A DNA stretch of 64,000 bases from positions 5,729,501-5,793,500 of the forward strand of contig NZ_RBXO01000001.1 in assembly GCF_003634935.1 (NCBI RefSeq). Direction: 5' to 3'. The translations under genes were made by a program, and so were the position numbers. Each line of letters opens with the position of its first letter. Within the stretch, counting starts at the first letter, position 1. This document shows positions 27,637 through 35,695 of the stretch, piece after piece. This stretch comes from Saccharothrix australiensis (lineage in GTDB: Bacteria; Actinomycetota; Actinomycetes; Mycobacteriales; Pseudonocardiaceae). The notes beneath the pieces are model-generated. The model was not told the DNA's origin, searched no databases, and saw only the letters and a list, made by a program, of their open reading frames with translations.

Positions 27637-28038
27637 TCAGGGTGCGGCAGGCGGAAGGTCCATGATGCCGGTGGCTTGCGACCAGGCACAACGCCACGTG
27701 CCGCCGGCACCGGTGTAGACGTCGGTGTGCCAGGCTTCGTGCCGCGGGATGTCCGCGCCGTCGACGGTGAGCTGGATAACGCACCGGTAGCGGAGGACGA
27801 CGACGTCGGTGCCGACGATGGCGTCCACGTCGCCGGTCAGCCCGAGTTCCCGGTAGGCGACCCGCCCGGTGGTGAGGAGGTCCAGGTATTCGGCCTTCGT
27901 CCACACCGTGCCGGTCGGGTTGCACAACCGGTACTCCGCGGCGTGCAAGCGGTCGTAGGCGCCGCGATCCACGTCGAGGAGACACCGGATCCGATCCCGC
28001 TCAGCCTTGATCACTTGGCCGGCCACATCGTCGGTCAT
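27637..28038 (-). CDS. NTF2-like/SnoaL-type small protein (DUF4440-like)
   Basis: A 133-residue protein of the NTF2-like cone fold: an N-terminal helix (VIKAERDRIRCLLDVDRGAY) is followed by a curved sheet (GTVWTKAEYLDLLTTGRVAY, DVVVLRYRCVIQLTVDGADI, EAWHTDVYTGAGGTWRCAWS). Relatives bind small molecules or act as isomerases, and the fold alone does not give the substrate. The ATG at 28038 has GGAGCGGG 6 bases before it. Its upstream region is the direct-repeat block at 28082-28366. Confidence 0.8.
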   Translation of the reverse strand: MTDDVAGQVIKAERDRIRCLLDVDRGAYDRLHAAEYRLCNPTGTVWTKAEYLDLLTTGRVAYRELGLTGDVDAIVGTDVVVLRYRCVIQLTVDGADIPRHEAWHTDVYTGAGGTWRCAWSQATGIMDLPPAAP

Positions 28039-28081
28039 ACCCGCTCCTGTCCACTCGTTCGGTCCTGATCGACGACAAGCC

Positions 28082-28366
28082 GCCGACCACCAGGCAGCCG
28101 AGCCGCCCAACGAAGTCGAGCAAATCCAACACCGCGAGGCCGCGTCGGTGGTTCGCGGACCCAACGGCGGCCGAGCCGCCCGACGGAGTCGGGCAAATCC
28201 AACACCGCGAGGCCGCGTCGGTGGTTCGCGGCGCGGGTTTCGCCGATCACGCTTTTCGATCGGCGAAACCCGCCCCGCGAGCCGCCGACCACCAGGCGGC
28301 CGAGCCGCCCGACGAAGGAGGGCAAATCCAACACAGCCGCCCGACGGAGTCGGGCAAATCCAACAC
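28082..28366 (-). repeat. Degenerate direct-repeat block, four copies
   Basis: Four direct copies share GCCGCCCGACGGAGTCGGGC followed by AAATCCAACAC: at about 28097-28132, 28170-28205, 28298-28333 and 28336-28366. The first and third also carry CCGACCACCAGGC in front. Between copies 2 and 3 lies a long hairpin. In the minus orientation the repeat reads GTGTTGGATTTGCCC then GACTCCGTCGGGCGGC. It occupies nearly all of the 331 bp between the E2 stop and the NTF2-like start. Confidence 0.75.
28233..28273. terminator. 16-bp perfect hairpin ending the dehydrogenase operon
   Basis: GCGGGTTTCGCCGATC (28233-28248) is perfectly complementary to GATCGGCGAAACCCGC (28258-28273) around a 9-base loop with TTTT. 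It sits 97 bases after the E2 stop and between repeat copies, and should terminate the dehydrogenase operon. Confidence 0.65.
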
Positions 28367-28369
28367 AGC

Positions 28370-29797
28370 TCAAACCCAGCTCAACGCCGTGATCGGCGCT
28401 TCGACGCAGTCCGCCACGAACCGCAGGAACCCGCCCGCCGTGCCGCCGTCGCACACCCGGTGGTCGAAGGCCAGCGTCAGCTGGGCCACCTTGCGCACGG
28501 CCAACTGCCCGTCCACCGCCCACGGCCGGTCGATGATGCGGCCCAGGCCCAGGATCGCCGCCTCCGGGTGGTTGATGATCGCCGCCGAGCCGTCGACGCC
28601 GAAGACGCCGTAGTTGTTGACCGTGAACGTGCCGCCGGTCAGGGACGCGGGTGCGATCCGGCCCTCGCGCGCCGACGTGGCGAGGTCGTCGATGGCGCTC
28701 GACAGGGCGGAGGTGGTCAGCGCGTGCGCGTCGCGGACCACCGGGACCACCAGGCCGCGGTCGGTCTGCGCGGCGAATCCCAGGTGGACCTCGTCCAGCA
28801 CCACGACCTCGTCGCCCTCGACCCGCGAGTTCAGCTCCGGGAACCGCTTGAGCCCCAGCACGGTGAAGCGGGCCAGCAATCCGAGCAGCGACACGGACGG
28901 CAGCGCGGCGCGGGCGGCGAGGAAGTCGGTGGCGTCCACGTCCACCCAGACCGTCGCCTCCGGGATCTCGCGGCGGGAGCGCGTCAACTTCTCCGCCACT
29001 GCGCCGCGCAGGCCGCGCAGCGGGATACGCCTGGCCGCCGCCGGTCGGCCCGAGTCCTGGTCCGGGTTCGAATCCGCCGACCGGGCCTCCGCCTGGTGCG
29101 CGGCGGCGAGTGCGCGTTCCACGTCGGTGCGGCGGATCACGCCGCCCGGACCGGTGCCGGTGATGCGGTCCAGCGCCAGGCCGTTCTCCCGCGCCATCCG
29201 CCGCACGAAGGGCGAGATCACGGCCGGCGCGGTCGTGGACGGCTCGGGGGCGCGGGGCAGGGGTGTCCGCGCCTCGACCGACGACGACGCGACCGACCAC
29301 GACTCCACCGACCGCGACCCGCTCGACCGCGACCCGCTCGACCGCGACCCGCTCGACCGCGACTCCACCGACCGCGGGCCGGCGGACTCCGCGCCGGCCG
29401 GCTGCGGACCGGTGGACTGCGCACCGGCGGACTGCGGCGCGAGCACGGGCCGTGCGGCGGTGCCGCCCGGCCCCCGGCGTCCGGACCTGCGGCGACGCGG
29501 CGCCTCCGACGTCCCGTAGCCGATCAGGACGTTGCCGGAGCCGGACGACGCCCCCGCCGGCTCGTCCGCGCCCACCGACAGCAGCACCGAGCCGACGGCC
29601 AGCTTCTCGCCCGGCTCGCCGAACCGCGCGCGGACCACGCCCTCGAACGGGCACGGGACCTCCACCACGGCCTTCGCCGTCTCGACCTCCACCACGGGCT
29701 GGTCGACGGACACGTGGTCGCCCACCGACACCAGCCAGGCGACGATCTCGCCCTCGGTCAGGCCCTCGCCCAGGTCGGGCAGCCGGAAGTCAGGCAC
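28370..29797 (-). CDS. Dihydrolipoamide acyltransferase (E2) of an alpha-ketoacid dehydrogenase
   Basis: A 475-residue E2 core protein, the acyl-transfer component of a branched-chain or pyruvate dehydrogenase complex. Lipoyl domain: 1-75, with the modified Lys42 in ETAKAVVEV. A flexible linker (about 95-205) is rich in Ser/Gly/Arg and includes a repeated SSGSR unit. Peripheral subunit-binding domain: SPFVRRMARENGLALDRITG. Catalytic domain: about 270-475, with FDHRVCDGGTAGGF at the active site. I start at GTG 29797, which overlaps the E1beta stop and begins VPDFRLPDLGEG as in homologues. E3 is not in view and is probably shared. Confidence 0.93.
   Translation of the reverse strand: MPDFRLPDLGEGLTEGEIVAWLVSVGDHVSVDQPVVEVETAKAVVEVPCPFEGVVRARFGEPGEKLAVGSVLLSVGADEPAGASSGSGNVLIGYGTSEAPRRRRSGRRGPGGTAARPVLAPQSAGAQSTGPQPAGAESAGPRSVESRSSGSRSSGSRSSGSRSVESWSVASSSVEARTPLPRAPEPSTTAPAVISPFVRRMARENGLALDRITGTGPGGVIRRTDVERALAAAHQAEARSADSNPDQDSGRPAAARRIPLRGLRGAVAEKLTRSRREIPEATVWVDVDATDFLAARAALPSVSLLGLLARFTVLGLKRFPELNSRVEGDEVVVLDEVHLGFAAQTDRGLVVPVVRDAHALTTSALSSAIDDLATSAREGRIAPASLTGGTFTVNNYGVFGVDGSAAIINHPEAAILGLGRIIDRPWAVDGQLAVRKVAQLTLAFDHRVCDGGTAGGFLRFVADCVEAPITALSWV
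29320..29366 (-). repeat. Short in-frame repeats in the E2 linker
   Basis: Three copies of the 15-base unit CTCGACCGCGACCCG lie in tandem within 29320-29366, encoding the SSGSR repeats of the lipoyl-domain linker. They keep the reading frame, so copy number can change the linker length without breaking the gene. Confidence 0.65.
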
Positions 29798-30791
29798 CTC
29801 GACACCCCACGACCTCGTCGTCCCACTGGAGCCGCGCGATCGCGTCCAGTATCCGGTCCACACCGGGCAGGTGGTGCTCCTCCAGCTTCGGCGGCGGGTA
29901 CGGGACGTCGAACCCGGTCACCCGCAGCACCGGCGCGTGCAGGTGGTGGAAGCACCGCTCGGTCACCCGCGCCACCACCTCCGCGCCGTACCCGCCGAAC
30001 CCGGACGCCTCGTGCACCACCACGGCCCGGCCGGTCCGGCGGACCGACGCGCACACCGTGGCGTCGTCGAACGGCGAGAGCGACCGCAGGTCCACGACCT
30101 CGACTTCCCAGCCCTCCTCGACGGCCGCCTCGGCGGTCTCCAGCGCGGTCGCCATCAGGGGCCCGTAGGCGATCAGCGTCACGTCGGCGCCCGGCCGCCG
30201 CACCACGGCGCGGTCCATCGGCACGGCGACGTCCGACAGCTCGCCCTTGGTCCAGTACCGCCGCTTGGGCTCCAGGAAGATCACCGGGTCGGGCGAGGCG
30301 ATCGACGCGCGGAGCAGGTGGTAGGCGTCGTCGGGGGTGCCGGGCGTGACGACGGTCAGCCCCGGCGTGTGCGCGTAGTACGCCTCCGACGAGTCGCAGT
30401 GGTGCTCGACGCCGCCGATGCCGCCGCCGTACGGCACGCGGATCACGACCGGCAGCGACACCCGGCCGCGCGTGCGGTTGCGCATCTTGGCGAGGTGGCT
30501 GGTGATCTGCTCGAACGCCGGGTAGGCGAACGCGTCGAACTGCATCTCCACCACGGGCCGCAGGCCGTTCATCGCCATGCCGATCGCGGTGCCGACGATG
30601 CCGGACTCGGCCAGCGGCGTGTCGAACACGCGCGCCTCGCCGAACCGCGCCGCCAGGCCGTCGGTCACCCGGAACACGCCGCCCAGCGGGCCGACGTCCT
30701 CGCCGAACACCAGCACGGCCGGGTCGTCGGCCAGCGCGTCGGCCAGGGCACGGTTCAACGCGCCCGCCATCGAGACGGGGACACCGCTCAT
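29790..30791 (-). CDS. E1 beta subunit of an alpha-ketoacid dehydrogenase
   Basis: A 333-residue transketolase-like subunit that pairs with E1alpha to decarboxylate an alpha-ketoacid using TPP. Signatures: VFGEDVGPLGGVFRVTDGL, RVFDTPLAESGIVGTAIGMA, EMQFDAFAYPAFEQITSHLA, and a C-terminal GFDVPYPPPKLEEHHLPG. The ATG at 30791 follows GGAGGAGGTGGAGG, and its first four bases are the stop of a 17-codon mini-ORF. The stop overlaps the E2 start. The residue pattern is nearer branched-chain (Bkd) and acetoin-type E1beta than to AceE-type E1. Confidence 0.95.
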   Translation of the reverse strand: MSGVPVSMAGALNRALADALADDPAVLVFGEDVGPLGGVFRVTDGLAARFGEARVFDTPLAESGIVGTAIGMAMNGLRPVVEMQFDAFAYPAFEQITSHLAKMRNRTRGRVSLPVVIRVPYGGGIGGVEHHCDSSEAYYAHTPGLTVVTPGTPDDAYHLLRASIASPDPVIFLEPKRRYWTKGELSDVAVPMDRAVVRRPGADVTLIAYGPLMATALETAEAAVEEGWEVEVVDLRSLSPFDDATVCASVRRTGRAVVVHEASGFGGYGAEVVARVTERCFHHLHAPVLRVTGFDVPYPPPKLEEHHLPGVDRILDAIARLQWDDEVVGCRGA

Positions 30792-30841
30792 CGCACCTCC
30801 ACCTCCTCCACCACGCCGACCGCCACCACGACACCGCTCAT
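30788..30841 (-). CDS. Mini-ORF 2, 17 codons, coupled to E1beta
   Basis: It starts with the ATG at 30839-30841, reads MSGVVVAVGVVEEVEVR and ends in a TGA that overlaps the E1beta ATG (ATGA). Its first four codons equal those of E1beta, showing that it arose by a short tandem duplication of the E1beta start region. It probably serves as a translational bridge rather than making a functional peptide. Confidence 0.4.
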   Translation of the reverse strand: MSGVVVAVGVVEEVEVR

Positions 30842-30909
30842 CGCACGCCCGCCACCACGCCGACCGCCACCCGGAGCGGCCTCGTGTCCACCACCGGGGC
30901 ACCGGTCAT
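30838..30909 (-). CDS. Mini-ORF 1, 23 codons, between E1alpha and E1beta
   Basis: It starts with an ATG overlapping the E1alpha stop (ATGA), reads MTGAPVVDTRPLRVAVGVVA then GVR, and ends with TGA overlapping the ATG of mini-ORF 2. Together the two mini-ORFs carry ribosomes across the 114-base gap between E1alpha and E1beta without leaving an untranslated stretch. An earlier form of the gap may have encoded one leader only. Confidence 0.4.
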   Translation of the reverse strand: MTGAPVVDTRPLRVAVGVVAGVR

Positions 30910-31973
30910 GCCAGCTCCTCCGCCAGCGCGGCGGCCTGCTCCCGCAGCTGCGCCGTGGGCGTCGCGTAGACGTGCTCGAACAGGGCGGCGGGGTCCCGCG
31001 GCCGGTCGGCGTTCAGCTCCGCCCGCACCCGCGCGGCGAACTCCTCGGCCTCCGCCGCCACGGCGGACCGGCGCGCGGCGTCCAGCAGGCCGCGCGAGGT
31101 CAGGTACGCCTCGATCCGGTCGACGGGGTCGCGGTCCAGCCACGCGGCGACCTCGTCGGGGGTCCGGTAGCGGGTCGCGTCGTCGGCGTTGGTGTGCGCC
31201 TCGATCCGGTAGGTCCGCGCCTCGATCAGCGTCGGCCCGCCGGATTCCAGGGCCTCGCGCACCACCGCGTACACCGCGGCGACGTCGTTGCCGTCCACCA
31301 GCACGGAGGGAACGCCGTAGCCGATGCCCTTGTGCGCCAGCGACGGCGCGGCGTTCTGCTTGGACATCGGCACGCTGATCGCGTAGCCGTTGTTCTGCAC
31401 CAGGAACACGACCGGCGCACGCCACACGCCGGCGAAGTTCAGCGCCTCGTGCGTGTCGCCCTCGCTGGTCGCGCCGTCGCCGAGCAGCACGAGCACCGAG
31501 GTGTCCTCGCCCTTGAGCCGCGCGGCGTGCGCGAACCCGACCGCGTGCAGCGTGTTGGTGGCCAGCGGGGTGCACTGCGGCCCGACGCGGTGCGCGCAGG
31601 GGTCGTACCCGCTGTGCCAGTCGCCCTGGAGCAGCGTCAGCGCCTCCGCCGGGTCCACACCCCTGGTCACCAGGGCGACCGTGTCGCGGTAGGTGGGGAA
31701 CAGCCAGTCGGCGGGCCGCAGCGCGAGCACGGAGCCGACCTCGCACGCCTCCTGGCCGCGCGACGACGGGTACACCGCCAGCCGGCCCTGCCGGGTGAGC
31801 GCGGTGGCCTGGGTGTCGAAGCGGCGGCCGACGACCATGCGCCGGTGCAGTTCGAGCAGCACGTCGTCGTCGGGCATCACCAGCGGCGAACCGGCCACCG
31901 GCGAACCGTCCTTGTCCAGCAGCGACAGCGGTTCGTCGGTCGGCAGCAGCGTCCGCTCCCTCGTCGGCGACAT
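30906..31973 (-). CDS. E1 alpha subunit of an alpha-ketoacid dehydrogenase
   Basis: A 355-residue TPP-binding subunit. The TPP/Mg2+ motif is GDGATSEGDTHEALNFAGVW with the closing VQNN about 30 residues after GDG, and YPSSRGQEACEVGSVLAL and SGYDPCAHRVGPQCTPLATN precede it. YRIEAHTNADDATRYRTPDE resembles the regulatory loop with phosphorylation-site-like Ser/Thr in the branched-chain type. It is the first gene of the operon and starts at ATG 31973. The promoter region is shared with the divergent Lrp-type gene. Confidence 0.95.
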   Translation of the reverse strand: MSPTRERTLLPTDEPLSLLDKDGSPVAGSPLVMPDDDVLLELHRRMVVGRRFDTQATALTRQGRLAVYPSSRGQEACEVGSVLALRPADWLFPTYRDTVALVTRGVDPAEALTLLQGDWHSGYDPCAHRVGPQCTPLATNTLHAVGFAHAARLKGEDTSVLVLLGDGATSEGDTHEALNFAGVWRAPVVFLVQNNGYAISVPMSKQNAAPSLAHKGIGYGVPSVLVDGNDVAAVYAVVREALESGGPTLIEARTYRIEAHTNADDATRYRTPDEVAAWLDRDPVDRIEAYLTSRGLLDAARRSAVAAEAEEFAARVRAELNADRPRDPAALFEHVYATPTAQLREQAAALAEELA

Positions 31974-32090
31974 GGCCCCTCCGGCGCTCGGTGGCGAGTA
32001 GGGGTATGGTCCGGCTCACACCGACCAAAGATCCAGATCGTGTGCGCAATCCTGGACGAATGGCCTTCCAGCGGGGCTAGAGTGGACCGG

Positions 32091-32582
32091 GTGACGCCCA
32101 GGACTGGACATTCGGCACCGCTCGACGAGACGGACCGGCGGCTGGTGCAGGAGCTGCGCGCGGACGGCAGGCTGTCCATGCGGGCGCTCGCGGAGCGGCT
32201 GCACATCTCGCGCGCGAGCGCCTACTCGCGGGTGGAGCGGCTGCACCGGGACGGCGTGATCACCGGCTACACGGCGGTGGTGGACCCGGAGCGGTACGGG
32301 TTCGGCATCTCGGCCTACGTCTACCTCAAGATCAGCCAGCACTCGTGGAAGGCGGTGCGGCAGCGGGTGCTGGAGATCCCCGAGGTGTGGCACGGGGCGC
32401 TGGTGTCCGGTGACTACGACCTCGTGCTGCTGGTGCGCACGGCGGACGCGCACAGCCTGCGCGACCTGGTGCTGTCCAAGCTCCAGACGATGCCCGACGT
32501 GACGTCCAGCCACACCGTGCTGATCCTCGACGAGCTGCCCGCCGAGCAGGACGGCCGCCCCGCTCACCAGCCGAAGTTCTGA
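32091..32582 (+). CDS. Lrp/AsnC-family regulator
   Basis: A 163-residue regulator with an N-terminal HTH (LDETDRRLVQELRADGRLSM, then LHISRASAYSRVERLHRDGV) and an AsnC/RAM effector domain (YGFGISAYVYLKISQHSWKA, VSGDYDLVLLVRTADAHSL). It diverges from the dehydrogenase operon, so it is probably a BkdR-like regulator responding to branched-chain amino acids (inference). TAGAGT at 32078-32083 lies 7 bases before the GTG at 32091, pointing to a leaderless mRNA. GTG 32082 is an alternative start. Its 3' end overlaps the convergent CAP gene by 19 bases. Confidence 0.92.
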   Translation: MTPRTGHSAPLDETDRRLVQELRADGRLSMRALAERLHISRASAYSRVERLHRDGVITGYTAVVDPERYGFGISAYVYLKISQHSWKAVRQRVLEIPEVWHGALVSGDYDLVLLVRTADAHSLRDLVLSKLQTMPDVTSSHTVLILDELPAEQDGRPAHQPKF

Positions 32583-33229
32583 GTCCAGTAGAGGCCGTAG
32601 GTCCCGCCGCGCGCCAGGCCGACGCCCAGCGACTTGAGCCCGCAGTTGAGGATGTTCGCGCGGTGGCCCGGCGACGCCATCCAGCCCGCGACCACGGCTT
32701 CGGGCGTGCGCTGCCCGGCGGCGATGTTCTCCGCGCCGGGCGCGGGGTGCCCGGCGGCCTCGACCCGGTCCACGAACGTGCGGCCGTCCCGCGAGCCGTG
32801 GTCGAAGTAGTTCCGCGCCGCCATGTCGGCGCTGTGGGCACGCGCGGCCACGTCCAGCCGCTCGTCGGCCACCAGCGCCGGGCACCCGTTGGCGGCGCGC
32901 TCGGCGTTGGTCAGCTCGAACACGGCGGCCTCGGCCTCGGCGTCGGTCCTGGCCGGCGGGGCGGGCTCGGGCCTCGGCCCCGGCTCGCGCGCGGGCGACG
33001 CGGTGGCGGTGCCCGGCGACCCCGTGCCGGACGGCGTCCCGGCGGTGCCGGACGGCGTCCCGGTGGCGGCGGGCGGGGTCCCTGGATGCGCCGTGGTGCG
33101 CACCGACGTGGTCGCCGTGGCGGTCACCAGACCGCTACCCCGTGGTTGGGCGCAGCCGACGAGGACCAAGCCGGCCAGCGTGGCCAGGGCCGGCAGCGCG
33201 GTGCTGGTGCGCGACACGGGAAACCTCAC
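32564..33229 (-). CDS. CAP-domain lipoprotein
   Basis: A 221-residue exported protein. A lipobox (LVLVGC, Cys26) follows the signal sequence. A disordered Thr/Pro/Gly-rich linker with the repeated unit GTPSGT (about 35-95) leads to a CAP/SCP domain (about 98-221) with FELTNAERAANGCPALVADE, RAHSADMAARNYFDHGSRDG, GAENIAAGQRT and GWMASPGHRANILNCGLKSL. The His and Glu residues of the CAP cavity are present. Bacterial CAP proteins are secreted and of uncertain activity. The promoter is at 33372-33399. Confidence 0.92.
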   Translation of the reverse strand: MRFPVSRTSTALPALATLAGLVLVGCAQPRGSGLVTATATTSVRTTAHPGTPPAATGTPSGTAGTPSGTGSPGTATASPAREPGPRPEPAPPARTDAEAEAAVFELTNAERAANGCPALVADERLDVAARAHSADMAARNYFDHGSRDGRTFVDRVEAAGHPAPGAENIAAGQRTPEAVVAGWMASPGHRANILNCGLKSLGVGLARGGTYGLYWTQNFGW

Positions 33230-33371
33230 CGGGGTTCGACGGCGTTTCGGGTACGGCGACCGCGCGAGCGCTTTTCGCAGGGTGAGCGCGCTGCGGTCGC
33301 CGCACCGAAGGGGGAACCGGGCGGATCGGGCAGGAGGGAGAGCGCTGCGATCGGCCTCAATTCCGGAAATG

Positions 33372-33399
33372 ACCTTAACCGCCGCGGGCGCGTTGTCAA
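33372..33399 (-). promoter_or_regulatory. Sigma-70-like promoter of the CAP gene
   Basis: On the minus strand TTGACA (33399-33394) and TAAGGT (33377-33372) are 16 bases apart, in an AT-rich pocket that also has TTAAATAATCG. The site lies about 140 bases upstream of the CAP ATG. It is the best consensus promoter I see in the window. Confidence 0.6.
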
Positions 33400-33458
33400 C
33401 AAGCGATTATTTAAGGAACATTTAAAGCTCGCATGAGGTGGCGGAAAGAATCGGGCGG

Positions 33459-34742
33459 CTAGCCTTCGTGCTCCGGCAGCAGGGTCAGCCGCAACTGGAC
33501 CCTGGTGCCGCCGAGCGGCCCGCGGTCGACGACCAGCGAGCCTCCGGTGGACTCGGCCGCGCGGCGGGCGATGTCGAGTCCGAGACCGGTGGAGCCGGCG
33601 CTGCTGCTTCCACGGCGCAGCGCCGACTCCAGGTCCTCGATGCCGGGCCCGGAGTCCTCGATGACGATCACCACGTGGTCCGCCCGGTGGAACAGCGCCA
33701 CGACGAACCCGACGCCCTCCGGCGTGTGCCGGAAGACGTTGCCCAGCACGACGTCCATCGCGGCGGCCAGGTCGGTCCTGGTCAGCGGCACGAACGCGCT
33801 GCGCTCCGCGCCCCGCAGGTTCCACCGCCGCCGCTGGTCGTCGGCCAGCGCCGACCAGAACACCAGGCGGTCCCGCACCACCTCCGCCGCGTCGCACCGG
33901 CCGCCGTCCGGGTCGTCCAGCTCCCGGCGCGCGGCCCGGATCAGCTCGTTCACCTCGCGCTCCAGCGCGTGGACGGCCTGCCGCACCCGGTTCGCGCCGG
34001 GGTCCTGGCCCAGGGTCTCCGAGTCCAGCCGCAGCGCGGTGAGCGGCGTGCGCAGCCGGTGCGACAGGTCGGCCAGCACCTCGCGCTCGGCGGCCATCAG
34101 CTGCCCGATCCGGTCCGCCATCCGGTTGAACGCGCCGCCCGCGTCCACCAGCTCGGGCGGCCCGGTCGGCGTCACCCGCGCCGCCAGCTCGCCCTGCTCC
34201 ATGCGGCGCGCGCCGTCCGCCAGCGCCCTGGACGCCCGGACGACCCGCGCGCCGAGCCGGTCCGCGACCAGCACCGAGGCCAGCACCAGCGACACGGCGA
34301 CCCCGCTGAGCGCGAGCCAGGCGGGCAGCACGTCCCGCGACAGCTCCGCCTCGGCCACGAACGCCTCCACGACCGCGACCCGGTCCTTGCCGAGCACCAC
34401 CGGCTGGAGGTGGACGCGCCCGTCCGGGACGGTCCCGGTGAACGCCAGCCCGTCCTCCCGCGCCGTCCGGAGCTGGTCGGGGGTCGCCTTGACCGTGCCG
34501 ACGACCCCGCCGCCCGGCAGGTGGACGGCCAGTCGACCGCCCGCGGCCGTCAGCGCCTGCTCCACCGTCGCGGGGTCGGCCGTGATGACCAGGACCGGGG
34601 TCAGCGCGGCGGCCTGGCGCTCGGCGGTGTCCAGCGCCCGCTCCTCGGCGAGGCGGCGCACGACCAGGGCGAGCGGGATCAGGAACGCCAGCGCCACCAT
34701 CGACGTGACCGCAAGCGACACCAGGGCCAGGGACTTCCTCAC
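33459..34742 (-). CDS. Sensor histidine kinase
   Basis: A 427-residue membrane sensor. A first membrane helix (SLAVTSMVALAFLIPLALVV) is followed by a small extracytoplasmic domain (about 32-145), a second helix (LPAWLALSGVAVSLVLASVL), HAMP (RASRALADGARRMEQGELAA), HisKA with the phosphorylated His in LSHRLRTPLTALRLDSE, and HATPase_c with the N-box DVVLGNVFRHTP, G1 IEDSGPGI and G2 STGLGLDIAR. The GTG at 34742 overlaps the response-regulator stop (GTGA), so the two are a coupled pair. The signal is unknown. Confidence 0.93.
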   Translation of the reverse strand: MRKSLALVSLAVTSMVALAFLIPLALVVRRLAEERALDTAERQAAALTPVLVITADPATVEQALTAAGGRLAVHLPGGGVVGTVKATPDQLRTAREDGLAFTGTVPDGRVHLQPVVLGKDRVAVVEAFVAEAELSRDVLPAWLALSGVAVSLVLASVLVADRLGARVVRASRALADGARRMEQGELAARVTPTGPPELVDAGGAFNRMADRIGQLMAAEREVLADLSHRLRTPLTALRLDSETLGQDPGANRVRQAVHALEREVNELIRAARRELDDPDGGRCDAAEVVRDRLVFWSALADDQRRRWNLRGAERSAFVPLTRTDLAAAMDVVLGNVFRHTPEGVGFVVALFHRADHVVIVIEDSGPGIEDLESALRRGSSSAGSTGLGLDIARRAAESTGGSLVVDRGPLGGTRVQLRLTLLPEHEG

Positions 34743-35419
34743 TCGACCGCCGTCAGCTTGAACCCGACGCCGCGCACGGTGTGCAGGTAGCGCGGCCGGG
34801 CGGCCCGCTCGCCCAGCTTGCGCCGCAGCCACGAGAGGTGGACGTCCAGCGTCTGGTCGTCGTGCCGGCCGGGCAGGTTCCACAGGTTCGCCAGCAGCTC
34901 GCCGCGCGGCACGACCCGGCCCTCCCGCGCCGCGAGGTAGGCGAGCAGGTCGAACTCCTTGCGGGTCAGGCTCAGCTCGCGGTCGCCGAGCCGGGCCTCC
35001 CGCCGGTCGAGGTCGACGGTCAGCTCGCCGATCCGGATCGGTCCGGGCGCGGCGTCCTTGCGCGCGCGGCGCAGCACCGCCGACAGCCGCGCGGCGAGGT
35101 GCTCGCTGGAGAACGGCTTGACGAGGTAGTCGTCCGCGCCCGCGTTGAGCAGCCGGACGATCTCCGCCTCGTCGTCGCGGGCGGTGGCCACGATGACCGG
35201 GACGTCGCACACCCCGCGCATCATCCGCAACGCGTCCGCGCCGTCCACGTCGGGCAGGCCGAGGTCGAGCACCACGAGGTCGAACCGGGTGGCGGTGATC
35301 TCGCGCAACGCCTCCAGCGCCGTGCCGACCGGCAGGACGGCGTGGCCCAGGGCCGTCAACGCGCGCGTCACCGCCGACCGCACCACCGGGTCGTCCTCGA
35401 CGAGCAGCACCGAGACCAT
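34739..35419 (-). CDS. OmpR-family response regulator
   Basis: A 226-residue response regulator with a receiver (VLLVEDDPVVR, Asp52 in LVVLDLGLPDVDG, Thr in VATARDD, Lys in YLVKPFSSEHLAAR) and a winged-helix output domain (LSLTRKEFDLLAYLAAREGR, LDVHLSWLRRKLGERAARPR). It pairs with the coupled sensor kinase. The ATG at 35419 lies 7 bases after TACGGT on the minus strand, consistent with a leaderless transcript; GTG 35428 is an alternative. The neighbours are not obvious targets. Confidence 0.94.
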   Translation of the reverse strand: MVSVLLVEDDPVVRSAVTRALTALGHAVLPVGTALEALREITATRFDLVVLDLGLPDVDGADALRMMRGVCDVPVIVATARDDEAEIVRLLNAGADDYLVKPFSSEHLAARLSAVLRRARKDAAPGPIRIGELTVDLDRREARLGDRELSLTRKEFDLLAYLAAREGRVVPRGELLANLWNLPGRHDDQTLDVHLSWLRRKLGERAARPRYLHTVRGVGFKLTAVE

Positions 35420-35695
35420 GCCGCGCACCGTAACGCGCGGACTTCACGAACGGGTGAACGGCCTTGGCGCGCCCGCGGCGGGGTGTTTCCGGGGCGGCGT
35501 CGTGGGGCGGGCGCGACGTCGTGGGGTGGGCGCGACGTCGCGGTCGGCCACGGCGTCGCGGCCGGGCGCGGTGCCGGGGAGTGCGCGTGCCGGTGGTGCG
35601 CGGTGGCGCGGGCCGGTCGGGGTGGGGCGCAGGTCGGCGGCGCGGTCGGGAGGTCGAGGGGTCCGCCGCGGCGGTCGCGCCGGCAGGATGACCGC

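Noticed and set aside
28082..28366. CRISPR array
   Set aside because: Repeats are long, unequally spaced and imperfect, with no cas genes nearby.
29532..32582. 1016-codon plus-strand frame ending with the Lrp-type gene
   Set aside because: Only the last 163 codons are real; the rest is antisense to the dehydrogenase operon.
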